Below are positions 9,801 through 18,057 of a DNA stretch of 64,000 nt, one piece after another. Location of the stretch: contig NZ_JAMXQV010000001.1 in assembly GCF_024703995.1 (NCBI RefSeq), positions 496,001 to 560,000 of the forward strand. Direction: 5' to 3'. The notes beneath the pieces were generated by a model. The model did not search any database. It was not told the DNA's origin and worked only from the letters and a program-made list of their open reading frames with translations. This DNA is from Amycolatopsis iheyensis (GTDB taxonomy: Bacteria; Actinomycetota; Actinomycetes; Mycobacteriales; Pseudonocardiaceae). Both the position numbers and the translations under genes were made by a program. Every line of letters starts with the position of its first letter. Positions within the stretch are counted from its first letter, which is position 1.

Positions 9801-11105
9801 CTCCTGAAGTTCCTTTACCACTGGGGGGACCACAGCGGCGCGACGGCGCTGGCGGAGAAGGTGGTCCAGGCGTGGTCGGTCAAGTTCGGCGAAGAGAACG
9901 CGCTGACCTTGGAGGCGTCGGAACGGCTCGGGTTCTTCCTGTGGGTGCTCGGCCGGTACGAAGAAGCCGAGAAGATCAACAATCGGACTTTGCTGCTGTA
10001 CCAGCAGAAGGACGCGGGCGGCAAGCGGTCGGAGCAGACGCTCAACGCGCAGCTTTCGGTCGCCGTGGTGCTGAAGGCGCGCGGGGATTTCGCGGGTGCG
10101 AAGGAACTGAACCTGGCGACCTACTACGAGGCCTCGCGGGCGTTGGGTCCCGGCGAGCCGAAGACGCTCACGGCCGCGCACGACCTCGTCGTTTCCCTGC
10201 TGCTGACGGGTGAGTACGCCGAAGCGCACCGGATCGGAGAGGAAACGTACGAGCGGTGCACGGCAGTGCTCGGCTACGACAACACCGCCACCATCAGCAC
10301 GTTGAACATCCTGGCGATCTGCCGCCGCGAGCTCGGTGACTACACCTTCGCGCGGATCGAGCTGCAGAAGACGGTGGAACGCGTCCGGCGATTGTTCAGC
10401 GAAGACAACGCCGGGGTCGTCCGCCGCGAGTACCACCTCGCGGTGGCCCAGCGGAAGGACGGCTACCACACGCTGGCGTACGCGCTTTCACGCAGCGCGC
10501 TGGACAGGTTCCGGTTCCGGTACGGGCAAAGCCATCCGAACACGTTGCCGTGCGCGCTGGCCCACGCGATCGACCTCCGCCACGCGGGCGACCTGGCCGC
10601 GGCCCGGCAGCTGGGCCAGCAGGCCGTCGACCTCTACCGGGGCAGCCTGGGCCCCGGGCACCCGCACACGGTGGTCGCCGAGGTCGGCCTCGGCGTCACG
10701 CTGCGGCAGCTGGGTGATTCGGTCGCGGCCCACGAGTGCGGCGAAAGCGCGTTCCGGCGGCTGCGCAACCTGCTGGGCCCCGACCACCCGCACACGGTGG
10801 CGGCCGGGATCGAGCTGGCGAACGACTGGTTCGCACTCGGCGAGGTCCAGCGGGCGTTGATGCGAGACACGGACAGCGTCGACCGCGCCCGGCGCGTCCT
10901 CGGCGAGGACCACCCGATCACGTTGGCGGCCCAGCTGAACCGCGCGTTGGACCTCCAGCGGCTCGGCCGGATCAGGGAGGCGTTGTCACTGCACCAGGAC
11001 GCGGTGGCGCGTTACCGACGAGCGTTGCGGGCAGGCCACCCGGCGGCAACGGCGGCGGAACAGGCTACGAGGGCCGGCTGCGACATCGATCCGACGCCGC
11101 TTTGA
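6894..11105 (+). CDS. vWA / NB-ARC STAND ATPase / TPR fusion protein (FxsT-like)
   Basis: 1403 residues. An N-terminal part with an acidic Pro-rich linker leads to a vWA domain with a full MIDAS motif DSSPS (165-169) and a later LVLTDGAS. A helical section follows to about 580. An NB-ARC ATPase starts at WGAVPARNPAFIGR, with P-loop GMGGLGKT (617-624), VVFDSAEGPE as Walker B-like, and LGDLPLALAQAA as the GxP-type motif. The last 450 residues are tetratricopeptide repeats (LGPGHPHTV, LGEDHPIT). NB-ARC/TPR proteins of this type are annotated as part of FxSxx-COOH peptide systems. Joining vWA and NB-ARC puts MoxR target and STAND switch in one chain. Last gene of the 3344-11105 operon; it converges on the membrane protein at 11112. 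Confidence 0.75.
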   Translation: MAAEPPDVPVVRGLSWSELADALWLAAVIDGAEPGARPDAGSPGAPGDEDEDAGPPPEPPPDLPAADPAATGEPAERFVAGFSREAGTLHTSGPGSRVGATGVLHGAADIVRALRPLKLTRRSLHEDDVVLDEDLTAERAMHDQLWLPATKPGLVRRLDLTVVVDSSPSMALWQPTVGGFLAVLRQLGAFRSVQIRLLETEGRAEDGIRVPVLRGGTPGASERRPGELLDRSGNRVLLVLTDGASESWRQDLVSPLLAQWARVMPVAVVHMLPRRLWGRGGLPLHQARLTTPGPFRPNRRYGVELPDAWVTGEDPEPAGVVPVPVVELDARWLGWWARLVTRAQPDPVPAMVLLARDHPEPAVSWWEETGTQPTAQERVKLFHGVASQPAFRLATLLAAVPVSLPIARFVQAELVPEAGSADLAEVLTSGLLQTPSTFDGDQDGEDVVFEFSAAVREALLAAGRRSETAQVVVAARREFGDRHPVLLRISDALEDPERTPIPDPGLAGEVVLERVVMRALSGPYAARAERLQGLERQLSGTARAGAEPAPRTASESMVANVREEAADSLRRVRELTTDSPAVWGAVPARNPAFIGRQALLQALEDGLGEVGIAVLHGMGGLGKTQIATEYLYRHLRQYDLVWWISAAQETQIRASLTELARQLRLPGAGETVTAVPAAVDALREGRPYRRWLVVFDSAEGPESILPFFPTGGPGEIIVTSRDPGWRAVVEEPVEVGLFDHAESIELLRNRDPGLGDEEVNRLAEKLGDLPLALAQAAVLRAETGMPVEDYLELFDQKVAEILATAAPTEYEVAIAAAWNVSFDELGTRNPAAHQLLQICAFFAPEPISRSLFTGVHRVSVAPELDAAMHDPTLLEQALRDVNRLGLARLDYSNDTLLLHWLVQLVLRNRMSETHREEMRHRAHLLLANRDPGDPASARLWPQYQLVLPHIYAAELIGCDEDWVRELVINLLKFLYHWGDHSGATALAEKVVQAWSVKFGEENALTLEASERLGFFLWVLGRYEEAEKINNRTLLLYQQKDAGGKRSEQTLNAQLSVAVVLKARGDFAGAKELNLATYYEASRALGPGEPKTLTAAHDLVVSLLLTGEYAEAHRIGEETYERCTAVLGYDNTATISTLNILAICRRELGDYTFARIELQKTVERVRRLFSEDNAGVVRREYHLAVAQRKDGYHTLAYALSRSALDRFRFRYGQSHPNTLPCALAHAIDLRHAGDLAAARQLGQQAVDLYRGSLGPGHPHTVVAEVGLGVTLRQLGDSVAAHECGESAFRRLRNLLGPDHPHTVAAGIELANDWFALGEVQRALMRDTDSVDRARRVLGEDHPITLAAQLNRALDLQRLGRIREALSLHQDAVARYRRALRAGHPAATAAEQATRAGCDIDPTPL

Positions 11106-11111
11106 CCGGCT

Positions 11112-11843
11112 TCAGCCTTTGTGCAGGACGCTGAAGAGCACACTCACGATGGAGATTCCGAGCGGAAACATCTCAAGAAATATCCGGTTGACGCGCGAGA
11201 AGCCGTCGTTCCCCTTGAGGTGGAACTGCGGAAAAATGTAATTGTGGGCGTGAACCAGAGTCGCGCTGAAAAAGACAGTCGTGATGGTACCCGCCGTCGC
11301 CGTGGTGAGAAGGGTTGCGCTTTGCGCGAATGCCACGGAAACGGTGCCGGCGGGGAGCAATATCCAGTAGATGGCGAACAGGACCCACCCGATCGGCTTC
11401 AGCATGAACGACCATCTCGGCTTGTGGGCCTTGATCCGGCCTTCGAGCCTGGTGCGGATCAGTTCGGCCGTGACGGCGTTCATCGGCTTGACCGACAGTT
11501 CGACCGCATCCTCGCGCCGGCCTCGCATCTCGATCGAAAGCTCGACGAGCGTTGCTTCGATCGCGGGTGACCTGCCGACGAACCGGACCGCCTGCATCCG
11601 CTTCGGGTCCGCCTCATCGAAGACCTCGTCGAGAGTCCCTCGGAGAGTCTCGGTGTCGAGCTCTATTTCCACCTCGAATGGCGGAACCAACTTGTTTTCC
11701 ACGCTGGCTGACGGCACGCGGATTATTTCCGAGACGTCTTGGCAAACTCGATTCACCTCGGTGCCGGTCCTCTTGAGGTCAGCCATGGTGCCGGACCAAA
11801 CCTTTTGACGGCTCTCGCCTTTGCCTTCGCGGATTACCGGCAT
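11112..11843 (-). CDS. Membrane protein of unknown function
   Basis: 243 residues, not recognised. The first 150 are soluble and charged (EVEIELDTETLRGTLDEVF, IEATLVELSIEMRGRREDAVEL). They are followed by three hydrophobic segments: about 152-175 (IGWVLFAIYWILLPAGTVSVAFA), 180-200 (TATAGTITTVFFSATLV) and the C-terminal 225-240 (FPLGISIVSVLFSVL). Start ATG has TAGGAGC upstream. Codon use is less GC-rich than its neighbours, suggesting transfer. Position between the STAND protein and the HExxH enzyme suggests it belongs to the same accessory locus. A soluble sensor joined to membrane helices would fit a membrane effector, but nothing proves this. Confidence 0.6.
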   Translation of the reverse strand: MPVIREGKGESRQKVWSGTMADLKRTGTEVNRVCQDVSEIIRVPSASVENKLVPPFEVEIELDTETLRGTLDEVFDEADPKRMQAVRFVGRSPAIEATLVELSIEMRGRREDAVELSVKPMNAVTAELIRTRLEGRIKAHKPRWSFMLKPIGWVLFAIYWILLPAGTVSVAFAQSATLLTTATAGTITTVFFSATLVHAHNYIFPQFHLKGNDGFSRVNRIFLEMFPLGISIVSVLFSVLHKG

Positions 11844-11907
11844 TGCTTGCTCCTAATGGCTAATCAGTCACAAGGCCGAACTCGGCTGGCCCGGACAGTA
11901 GCACCGC

Positions 11908-13740
11908 TCACTTCGGAGGGATGGTGGTGACCCCACTTCGCAGCCAGCGTGCGAGTTCCTCCACAGAAGGCACCGCGGTCGCCGACGTGCGAGCGGCGCG
12001 GTGCACCGTGCGGACCAGCTCCGGCACCGTCACCAACGCCTCTGCCGCCAACGGATCGACGTCACGCAACGCCAGGCCCAAGCCGACCAACGCCGACGGG
12101 CTGTCCGGGTCGTGGCTCAGCTCCGCCCGGTACCCGGACACCGCGCTCTCGGCGTCGTCGTTGATGAACGCCGCGTCCGGCTCGAGGCCGCCCTCGATTC
12201 GGGGCCAGGCCTTTCGCACGGCGGCTTCGCCGTCCTTGCCGAGGCGGACGCGCATCAGGTCGGAGCGGGCGTCCGACCAGTCGCCGTCCGGTTTGGTGTC
12301 CAGGGTTTCGTGTCCGGTCGGGGACACCGGTGGGCACGGTGTGCCCGATCGCCAAGCCCGGAGCAGCGTCGTGACCGTCTCCTCGGCCGGACGCAGGTGC
12401 CGCGACCGCCAGCCCGCGTAGTGGTCGGCGGCCAACGTGTCGGCTCGGCGGCGCGCGGCCGCCGGCACCGGTTCGTCGTGCCACTCGCGCATTTCCGCGG
12501 CGATCCGGTCGAGGAACCGGCGTCCCGCGTCGGTCAACGCCGCGTCTTCGCGGATGGTTTCGAGCGTGCGCCAGACCTGGCCCCGCCAGTGCGCGTACTC
12601 GAACGCCGACGCCTCGTCGTCCGGGTTGGCCGCGCAGTACGCGCGATAAAACACCGAAACGCCGAAGAACGCGTAAACCCCGTGCACGACCCCGCCGAGG
12701 GGACGCGGATCATCGCGCCACGGCGCGTAAAGCCGTTCGGTGCGGTCGTCGTCGTGCAGGCGGACGAGCTGCAGCAGCCCGCCGAGCCGGATGTGCTGGA
12801 ACTCGTGCACGAGCGCAGCGGCCAGGGTGACCGCGTCTTCGGGACGGCAGATGATCGCGCTGCCGAACGCTTCTCCCGTGGACGCGCTCGGCAGGCGGAA
12901 CGGGAACGGGGGCTCCGGCACGATCGTGTCGAGGCCGGCCGAAAGAGCGTCGGCGAATTCCGGGGTGTGCGTGGCGATCAGCCGCCACGCTTCGGTGAGC
13001 TTGCCGTGCCAGATCGTGAGGTCCTCGTCGCCGAGCCGGTCGGGCGTCAGCGGGGTGAAGAGGCCGCGGTAGGGGTCGAGGTCGTCGATCGTCAGCGTCA
13101 GCCGTTTGCCGTCGGCTTCGAAGTCCCACGTCCTGAGCGGCGACCACCCGGCCGTTTCCTCCCGCGACGGGAACGGAATCCGGACGACCGCGTCGTGCCA
13201 GCGGATTTCGGCCGTGCCGGAGTGGCCGCGGATTTCGGCGGAATCGAATTCCGGCGCGCCGGGGAAATGGGCGGAACCCAGTGAGGGCAGCGAGACGTGC
13301 CCTTTCCACATGGGGACCCGGGCGTGGAATTCGAGGCCGGCGCGAACCGCGGCGGCCGCCGCCAGTGCGTGGAGGTGCCCGACGTGCATCCACAGTGGAC
13401 ACGTTCCGGTGAGACCCTGGTGGATCAGCCTGGTGGTGTACCCCGCCCAGCTTCCGGTGTACGGGTGCGCGATGACGGTTTCGACCGCTTCGGGCGCGGC
13501 TTCCTCTGCCCTCGCGAGCAGGTCCCACGCCCCATCCGGTGAGGCCAGTGGCGCATGGAGCCGAGGATCGAGGCTGTCGTCGACCAGGCCACGCAGCAGG
13601 AGCAGCCGACGGCTGCGCTCAGCGGCTCGGAGTGCGCGGACACCGTCGGCACCGCTCGCGCCCTGGGCCAGTGAATCGAAGTCCGGCCAGGACAGCGTGT
13701 GCACGGTGAGTTCGGCTGGGGTGCTACGCGATGGGGACAT
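11908..13740 (-). CDS. HExxH-motif peptide-modifying enzyme (putative 2-oxoglutarate-dependent peptide beta-hydroxylase)
   Basis: 610 residues. The only clear motif is HEFQH at 312-316 within AAALVHEFQHIRLGGLLQLV. This matches the HExxH domain found alone or fused to radical SAM enzymes in FxSxx-COOH peptide loci, where it is regarded as an iron/2-oxoglutarate peptide beta-hydroxylase rather than a protease. The N-terminal third (RSRRLLLLRGLVDD...AVETVIAHPYTGSWAGYTTRLIHQGL) is the usual lead-in. The last 180 residues are helical. Start ATG has GGAAGGG upstream. A small FxsA-like precursor gene ends 21 nt before it on the same strand, so substrate and enzyme are probably one transcript. No radical SAM gene is nearby. 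Confidence 0.65.
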   Translation of the reverse strand: MSPSRSTPAELTVHTLSWPDFDSLAQGASGADGVRALRAAERSRRLLLLRGLVDDSLDPRLHAPLASPDGAWDLLARAEEAAPEAVETVIAHPYTGSWAGYTTRLIHQGLTGTCPLWMHVGHLHALAAAAAVRAGLEFHARVPMWKGHVSLPSLGSAHFPGAPEFDSAEIRGHSGTAEIRWHDAVVRIPFPSREETAGWSPLRTWDFEADGKRLTLTIDDLDPYRGLFTPLTPDRLGDEDLTIWHGKLTEAWRLIATHTPEFADALSAGLDTIVPEPPFPFRLPSASTGEAFGSAIICRPEDAVTLAAALVHEFQHIRLGGLLQLVRLHDDDRTERLYAPWRDDPRPLGGVVHGVYAFFGVSVFYRAYCAANPDDEASAFEYAHWRGQVWRTLETIREDAALTDAGRRFLDRIAAEMREWHDEPVPAAARRRADTLAADHYAGWRSRHLRPAEETVTTLLRAWRSGTPCPPVSPTGHETLDTKPDGDWSDARSDLMRVRLGKDGEAAVRKAWPRIEGGLEPDAAFINDDAESAVSGYRAELSHDPDSPSALVGLGLALRDVDPLAAEALVTVPELVRTVHRAARTSATAVPSVEELARWLRSGVTTIPPK

Positions 13741-13761
13741 GGGAACCCTTCCGGAGCAGGG

Positions 13762-13953
13762 TCATTCCACCCTTTTGGCGCCCTGGCTCCCACTTGCGGT
13801 CACGGTGATGTGCCCGGTCCGCTCGACGACGTACTGCAACGAAGAGCGCAGCGTGGCGGCGTCGAGTACCCGCAGTTCTGACAGCGGCACGGCACTCACG
13901 TCCAGGAGTTCGGATTTGATCCCCGGCTGTCCGCTGCCACCCGGCGATCGCAT
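13762..13953 (-). CDS. FxsA-like RiPP precursor peptide (no C-terminal FxSxx)
   Basis: 63 residues. The middle (ELLDVSAVPLSELRVLDAAT, then LRSSLQYVVER) resembles the leader of FxSxx-COOH precursors, which have a similar Leu-Asp-Val...Pro-Leu...Leu pattern. The C-terminus GHITVTASGSQGAKRVE lacks the Phe-x-Ser-x-x end that the radical SAM partner crosslinks. It is directly upstream of the HExxH enzyme, so I take it as that enzyme's substrate, with His38, Thr and Ser/Gln residues of the tail as candidate sites. Start ATG at 13953 has only a distant GAGGGG, so the start is uncertain. An overlapping longer frame (13724-14176) looks like a shadow. Confidence 0.55.
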   Translation of the reverse strand: MRSPGGSGQPGIKSELLDVSAVPLSELRVLDAATLRSSLQYVVERTGHITVTASGSQGAKRVE

Positions 13954-14314
13954 CGCGAATTTTTCCCCTCGTCATAGGAGTGCCCGGTTGGAGGCGGGCG
14001 TAAGTTATCACGGTGGCGGCTCGCCCGGTCGTGTCACCTTCGGATTCGCGGTTTGGCCTGGTGGTGCGGGTATTGCGGGTGTCGGTGAGCCCCAGAAGGT
14101 TCATCGTACCCCTGTTCGATCCCGTGATCGGTGGTGTTCGGCATTCGAGAAGCAAGACACGCTCTGTAGCGGGCACTTCATCGAAGCGCTACCGGTTTGC
14201 CGAGTGGCCGGTATTCGGTGAATTCGCAACTTGACCGCTGAGTAAGCGGACACCGGCGTCGAAAACACAATTTCGGTGGATGGTCGGACCACCGATCTTC
14301 CGTAGCATCGAATC
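13954..14314. promoter_or_regulatory. Divergent intergenic region between precursor peptide and NB-ARC/TPR gene
   Basis: 361 bases without a convincing gene. It must hold the promoter of the leftward precursor/HExxH pair and that of the rightward NB-ARC/TPR gene. TAACTT near 14005-14010 (reverse strand) and TAGCAT at 14304-14309, just before the rightward ATG, could be -10 elements. GGTGG and CCACC at about 14275-14293 form a short inverted repeat. Composition is less GC-rich than the genes. Confidence 0.4.
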
Positions 14315-16807
14315 ATGCCCGAGGACCGCCACGTGGACGCGCCGCCCGTTTGGGGGGCGGTTCCGCCGCGCAACCCCAACTTCACCGGTCGCTTCGACGT
14401 GCTCGCCCGATTGTCGGAGTACCTCGCACCGGGGGCCACTGCCTTGCACGGCATGGGCGGGATCGGCAAGACACAACTGGCCGTCGAGCACATCTACCGG
14501 CACCTCGCCGACTATGACATCGTCTGGTGGATCCGGGCAGTGCACCAGTCGGAGATCCGCGCGTCCCTGACGGAACTCGCCCAGCGCCTGAGCCTCTCCG
14601 GTGCCGACGAAGCGATCACCGCGGTGCCTGCCGCGCTCGAGGCGCTGCGGGTCGGCAGGCCGTACCGCCGCTGGCTTCTGGTGTTCGATTCGGCCGAGGA
14701 CCCGGATCTCGTCCGGCCGTTCTTCCCGGCCTCCAACGTCGGCGAGATCCTGGTGACGTCCCGCAACCCCGGCTGGGCCGGCGTCGCCCGGCCACTCGAA
14801 GTCGGCGTCTTCGCACGGGAAGAAAGCACGCTGCTGCTCAGCCGGCGCGGTCCGAAGCTGACCGAGGAAGACGCCGACCGGATCGCCGAGAAGCTCGGTG
14901 ACCTCCCCCTCGCGATCGAACAAGCCGCGGCGTGGCTGGCCGAGATCGGCATGCCGGCCGCGGAGTACCTGCGGCTGTTCGACAAGCGGGTCGTGGAGTT
15001 CCTCGAATCGGCTACGCCGCTGGACTACGAAGTCGCGGTCGCCGCGGCGTGGAACGTGTCGTTCGACGCGCTCGCGTCAGCCGACCCGGCCGCCCACCAG
15101 CTGCTGCAGCTTTGCGCGTTCTTCGCGCCGAAGCCGATTGCTCGTGGCCTGTTGATCGGGGCCCGCGGCGTCTTGGTGGCTCCCGAACTCGATGCCGCTC
15201 TGAAGGACCCCCTTCGGCTCGGACGGGCGATCCGGGCGATCAACCGCTTCGGCCTCGCGAAGATCGACCACGGCAACGACACGCTGCTTCTGCATCGGCT
15301 CGTCCGGCTGATGCTGCGCAACCGCATGAGCGAGCCGCGCCGGCGCGAGCTGCGCCACGGCGTGCACGTGCTGCTGGCGTACCGGGATCCCAACGATCCG
15401 ACAGCTCCCCGGCATTGGCCGAGCTACCTGGAGGTGCTGCCGCACGTCTACGCCGCGGAACTGGTCGAGTGCGCCGACCAGTGGGTGCGGAACCTGGTCG
15501 TCAACATGGCCGAGTTCCTGCACCACTGGGGTGATCACCAGGGGGCGCTGGACCTGGCCGAGCACGCCGTTCACAGCTGGGAACAGGACCGGCAAGAGCG
15601 GGATGAGTACTCACCGCCGGAACTGCGGATGTCCGAGCGGCTGGCCGGCTACCTGTGGTCGGTGGGCCGGTACGCCGATGCCGCCATCACGAGTGAGCGC
15701 ACGTTGACCCGGTATTCGGAGGTGCTGGGCCCGGACGACGAAGAAACGCTGCACGCGCGGCTGACCAAAGTGAAGATCCTGGTCGCCGAAGGTGACTTCA
15801 AGGCCTCCCGCGGACTGGCGGAGGAGCTTCACCGCAAGGCACAGGAACTGCTGGGCCAGGACGACCCGATCACGCTCGCGGTCGCGCACGAGTGCGTCAA
15901 CGCACTGCTGCTCACCGGTGAGTACGACCGGGCGCGGGACCTTGCCGACGAGACTTACACCCGGCGGGGCGAGGTTCTCGGCTCCGACAACGCCGCGACC
16001 ATCGCCACCCAGGTGCTGCTGGTAGTCGCTCAGCGGGAGCTCGGCGACTACCCCTGGGCACGGATCGAACAGGAGAACATCGCGAGGCGAATCGAACAGA
16101 TCCGCGGCAGCGACAGTGCCGGCACGCTTCTGTGCTACCACCACTTGGCCGTCGCGACCCGCAAGGACGGCGACCACGAGAGGGCCCGTGAGCTGTCCGT
16201 CGATGCGATGCGGCGGCTGCGGACGCGTTACGGCGACCGCCACCCGCTCTCGTTGGCCTGCGCGCTCGGGCACTCGATCGACCTGCGCCACTCACGGCAG
16301 TTCGACAAGGCGCGTGCGCTGGGCGAGGACGTCTTCGACCACTACGACGACAGCCTGGGTGAGACCCACCCCCACACGCTGGCCGCCGCGGTCGATCTCG
16401 GTGTCACCCTTCGGCTGTCAGGTGACCCGGCCAGCGCGTTGCGGCTGGACGAACGGTCGCTCGAACGGTTCCGCGCGCACCTCGGCCCGGATCATCCGCA
16501 CACCATCGTGTGCGCCATCGACGTCGCCAGTGATCTGTTCGCGCTCGGGCGGGTCGAGGAGGCCGCCGCGCGTGACGAGGAGGCGCTGGAGCGGGCGCGG
16601 CGGGTGCTGGGTCCTGACCACCCGACCACGTTGGCCGTCCAGCTGAACCGGTGCCTGGACCTGCGAGCCCTCGGCCAAGACGCCGATCGGCTGTACGAAG
16701 ACGTGCTGATGCGTTATCGGCTGATGCTCGGTGACACCCATCCGGCCACGGCCCAGGCGGCGCGGGAGGTCCGCGCCGACTGCGACATCGATCCACTGCC
16801 CCTGTGA
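14315..16807 (+). CDS. NB-ARC STAND ATPase with TPR repeats (FxsT-like)
   Basis: 830 residues, paralogous to residues ~580-1403 of the vWA/NB-ARC/TPR protein at 6894. The shared opening is WGAVPPRNPNFTGR, and the P-loop is GMGGIGKT (46-53). Shared markers include VFDSAEDPDLVRPFFP and LGDLPLAIEQAA, followed by TPR repeats (LGETHPHTL, LGPDHPHTI, LGPDHPTTL). STAND NTPases of this class are sensors that oligomerise after ligand binding. This copy has no vWA part and no obvious effector domain, so it may pair with the HExxH/precursor genes divergent from it. Weak ribosome site; the 3' end abuts the convergent TetR gene with no gap. Confidence 0.75.
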   Translation: MPEDRHVDAPPVWGAVPPRNPNFTGRFDVLARLSEYLAPGATALHGMGGIGKTQLAVEHIYRHLADYDIVWWIRAVHQSEIRASLTELAQRLSLSGADEAITAVPAALEALRVGRPYRRWLLVFDSAEDPDLVRPFFPASNVGEILVTSRNPGWAGVARPLEVGVFAREESTLLLSRRGPKLTEEDADRIAEKLGDLPLAIEQAAAWLAEIGMPAAEYLRLFDKRVVEFLESATPLDYEVAVAAAWNVSFDALASADPAAHQLLQLCAFFAPKPIARGLLIGARGVLVAPELDAALKDPLRLGRAIRAINRFGLAKIDHGNDTLLLHRLVRLMLRNRMSEPRRRELRHGVHVLLAYRDPNDPTAPRHWPSYLEVLPHVYAAELVECADQWVRNLVVNMAEFLHHWGDHQGALDLAEHAVHSWEQDRQERDEYSPPELRMSERLAGYLWSVGRYADAAITSERTLTRYSEVLGPDDEETLHARLTKVKILVAEGDFKASRGLAEELHRKAQELLGQDDPITLAVAHECVNALLLTGEYDRARDLADETYTRRGEVLGSDNAATIATQVLLVVAQRELGDYPWARIEQENIARRIEQIRGSDSAGTLLCYHHLAVATRKDGDHERARELSVDAMRRLRTRYGDRHPLSLACALGHSIDLRHSRQFDKARALGEDVFDHYDDSLGETHPHTLAAAVDLGVTLRLSGDPASALRLDERSLERFRAHLGPDHPHTIVCAIDVASDLFALGRVEEAAARDEEALERARRVLGPDHPTTLAVQLNRCLDLRALGQDADRLYEDVLMRYRLMLGDTHPATAQAAREVRADCDIDPLPL

Positions 16808-17986
16808 CTACCCGACGCCCAGCACCGTCTGCAGCAACGTCGTCAGCTCGGCTTCGAAGCAGGGCCTGCTCGCCAGCCGGCGCGTGCGGGCCAGGTCGTT
16901 CGCGATGGTCAGCGCCGCGTGGACCGTGATCTTCGCTTCGCGCGCCGGCAGCGATGGGCGCACCGAGGACAGCAGCGTCACCCACTGGGCCACGTAGTCG
17001 CGCTGGACGCGCAGCAGGTCCGCCTTGTCGCGGTCCGGCATCGTCACCCGGTCCGCCGAGAACGACACCAGCAGCTCCGGGGTGTTCAGGATCGTGTGCA
17101 CGTACGACGCCGCCAGGCGGCACAGCGCCGAACGCTCGTCCGCGGCCTGCAGCGCTCGCTCCGCGGCCAGGGCCAGCCGGTCCGCGGCCCGGTGGCCGAT
17201 CGCCACCATCAGGGCCGCCTTGCTCGGGAAGTGGCGGTAGACGCTCGGGCCCGCGATGCCCGCCGCCGCGCCGATGTCCTCCATGCTCACGTCGTGGAAG
17301 CCACGCTGGGCGAACAGCGCCGTCGCCTCCGCCAGGACCTGCTCGCGGCGTGACGGCGTGCCGAGGCGGAGCGAAGGTGGTTCCGTGCGCGGCGCCGGTG
17401 TCGGCAGTGTGGCGTTGAGCACATCGAGGGCCAGCTCGACCAGCAGCGCGGCGAACCGGCGGCGGGCCACGGACGTGTGGTGGACCGACACGCTGCCGAA
17501 CACCGACAGCGCCGCCCAGCACAGCAGTTCGGCGTCCTCGGCGGCCAGCTCGGGGCGCCGGCTGAGCAGCGCCTTCGACCACGCGGTCAGCGCCAGCGTC
17601 GAGCGGCGGGCGATCTCCCGCTGGTCCTCCTTCGGGAGGTGACGGCCTTCCCAGCGCCACAGCGCCGCGATCTCCCGGCGCTCGACGGCCTGCGTCGCCA
17701 GCCGGCCCAGCAGGGATTCCAGCTGGTCGGCGGGGGGAATTCCATCCGACAGGGCTTCCGCCGTCGCCGCTTCCAGGTCTTCGAAGCCGCTCAGGACGAC
17801 GTAGGCCAGGATCGCTTGCTTGTCCGCGAAGTGCCGGTACAACGCCGGGCCGGTGACGCCCGCCGCGTCCGCGATGTCCTTGATGCCGACCCCGGGGAAG
17901 CCGCGGGCGCGGAACAGCTCCGCCGCCACCGCGGCCAGCTGGGCCTTGCGGTCGCGAGGGCGCGCACTTCGCACAGAGTCGGTCAT
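16808..17986 (-). CDS. Tandem (double) TetR-family transcriptional regulator
   Basis: 392 residues containing two complete TetR units. The first helix-turn-helix is VGIKDIADAAGVTGPALYRHF (about 33-53) with its ligand domain; a Pro-rich linker leads to a second, VSMEDIGAAAGIAGPSVYRHF (about 230-250), with its own C-terminal domain. Ordinary TetR proteins are about 200 residues and dimerise; here one chain could form an intramolecular pair. Start ATG at 17986 is chosen because residues upstream do not fit the family. It is divergent from fadA-fadB, whose promoter region contains a 12-bp palindrome, so it probably represses that operon in response to acyl-CoA. This is an inference from position. 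Confidence 0.8.
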   Translation of the reverse strand: MTDSVRSARPRDRKAQLAAVAAELFRARGFPGVGIKDIADAAGVTGPALYRHFADKQAILAYVVLSGFEDLEAATAEALSDGIPPADQLESLLGRLATQAVERREIAALWRWEGRHLPKEDQREIARRSTLALTAWSKALLSRRPELAAEDAELLCWAALSVFGSVSVHHTSVARRRFAALLVELALDVLNATLPTPAPRTEPPSLRLGTPSRREQVLAEATALFAQRGFHDVSMEDIGAAAGIAGPSVYRHFPSKAALMVAIGHRAADRLALAAERALQAADERSALCRLAASYVHTILNTPELLVSFSADRVTMPDRDKADLLRVQRDYVAQWVTLLSSVRPSLPAREAKITVHAALTIANDLARTRRLASRPCFEAELTTLLQTVLGVG

Positions 17987-18057
17987 GGTGAGTCGACGAT
18001 AGCGGCTAACGGCACACTCGCAACCCATTGACACCTTGGGGTTATCCGACGATATGT

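Noticed and set aside
6873..10469. 1198-codon minus-strand frame opposite the vWA/NB-ARC/TPR gene
   Set aside because: Biased composition with no motif; a shadow of the plus-strand gene.
11908..13740. HExxH protein as a zinc metalloprotease
   Set aside because: Lacks the third zinc ligand context I would expect, and the FxsA-like precursor next to it favours peptide modification.
13724..14176. 150-codon frame overlapping the precursor peptide
   Set aside because: Arg-rich shadow; the 63-residue frame has family-like sequence and suits the neighbouring enzyme.
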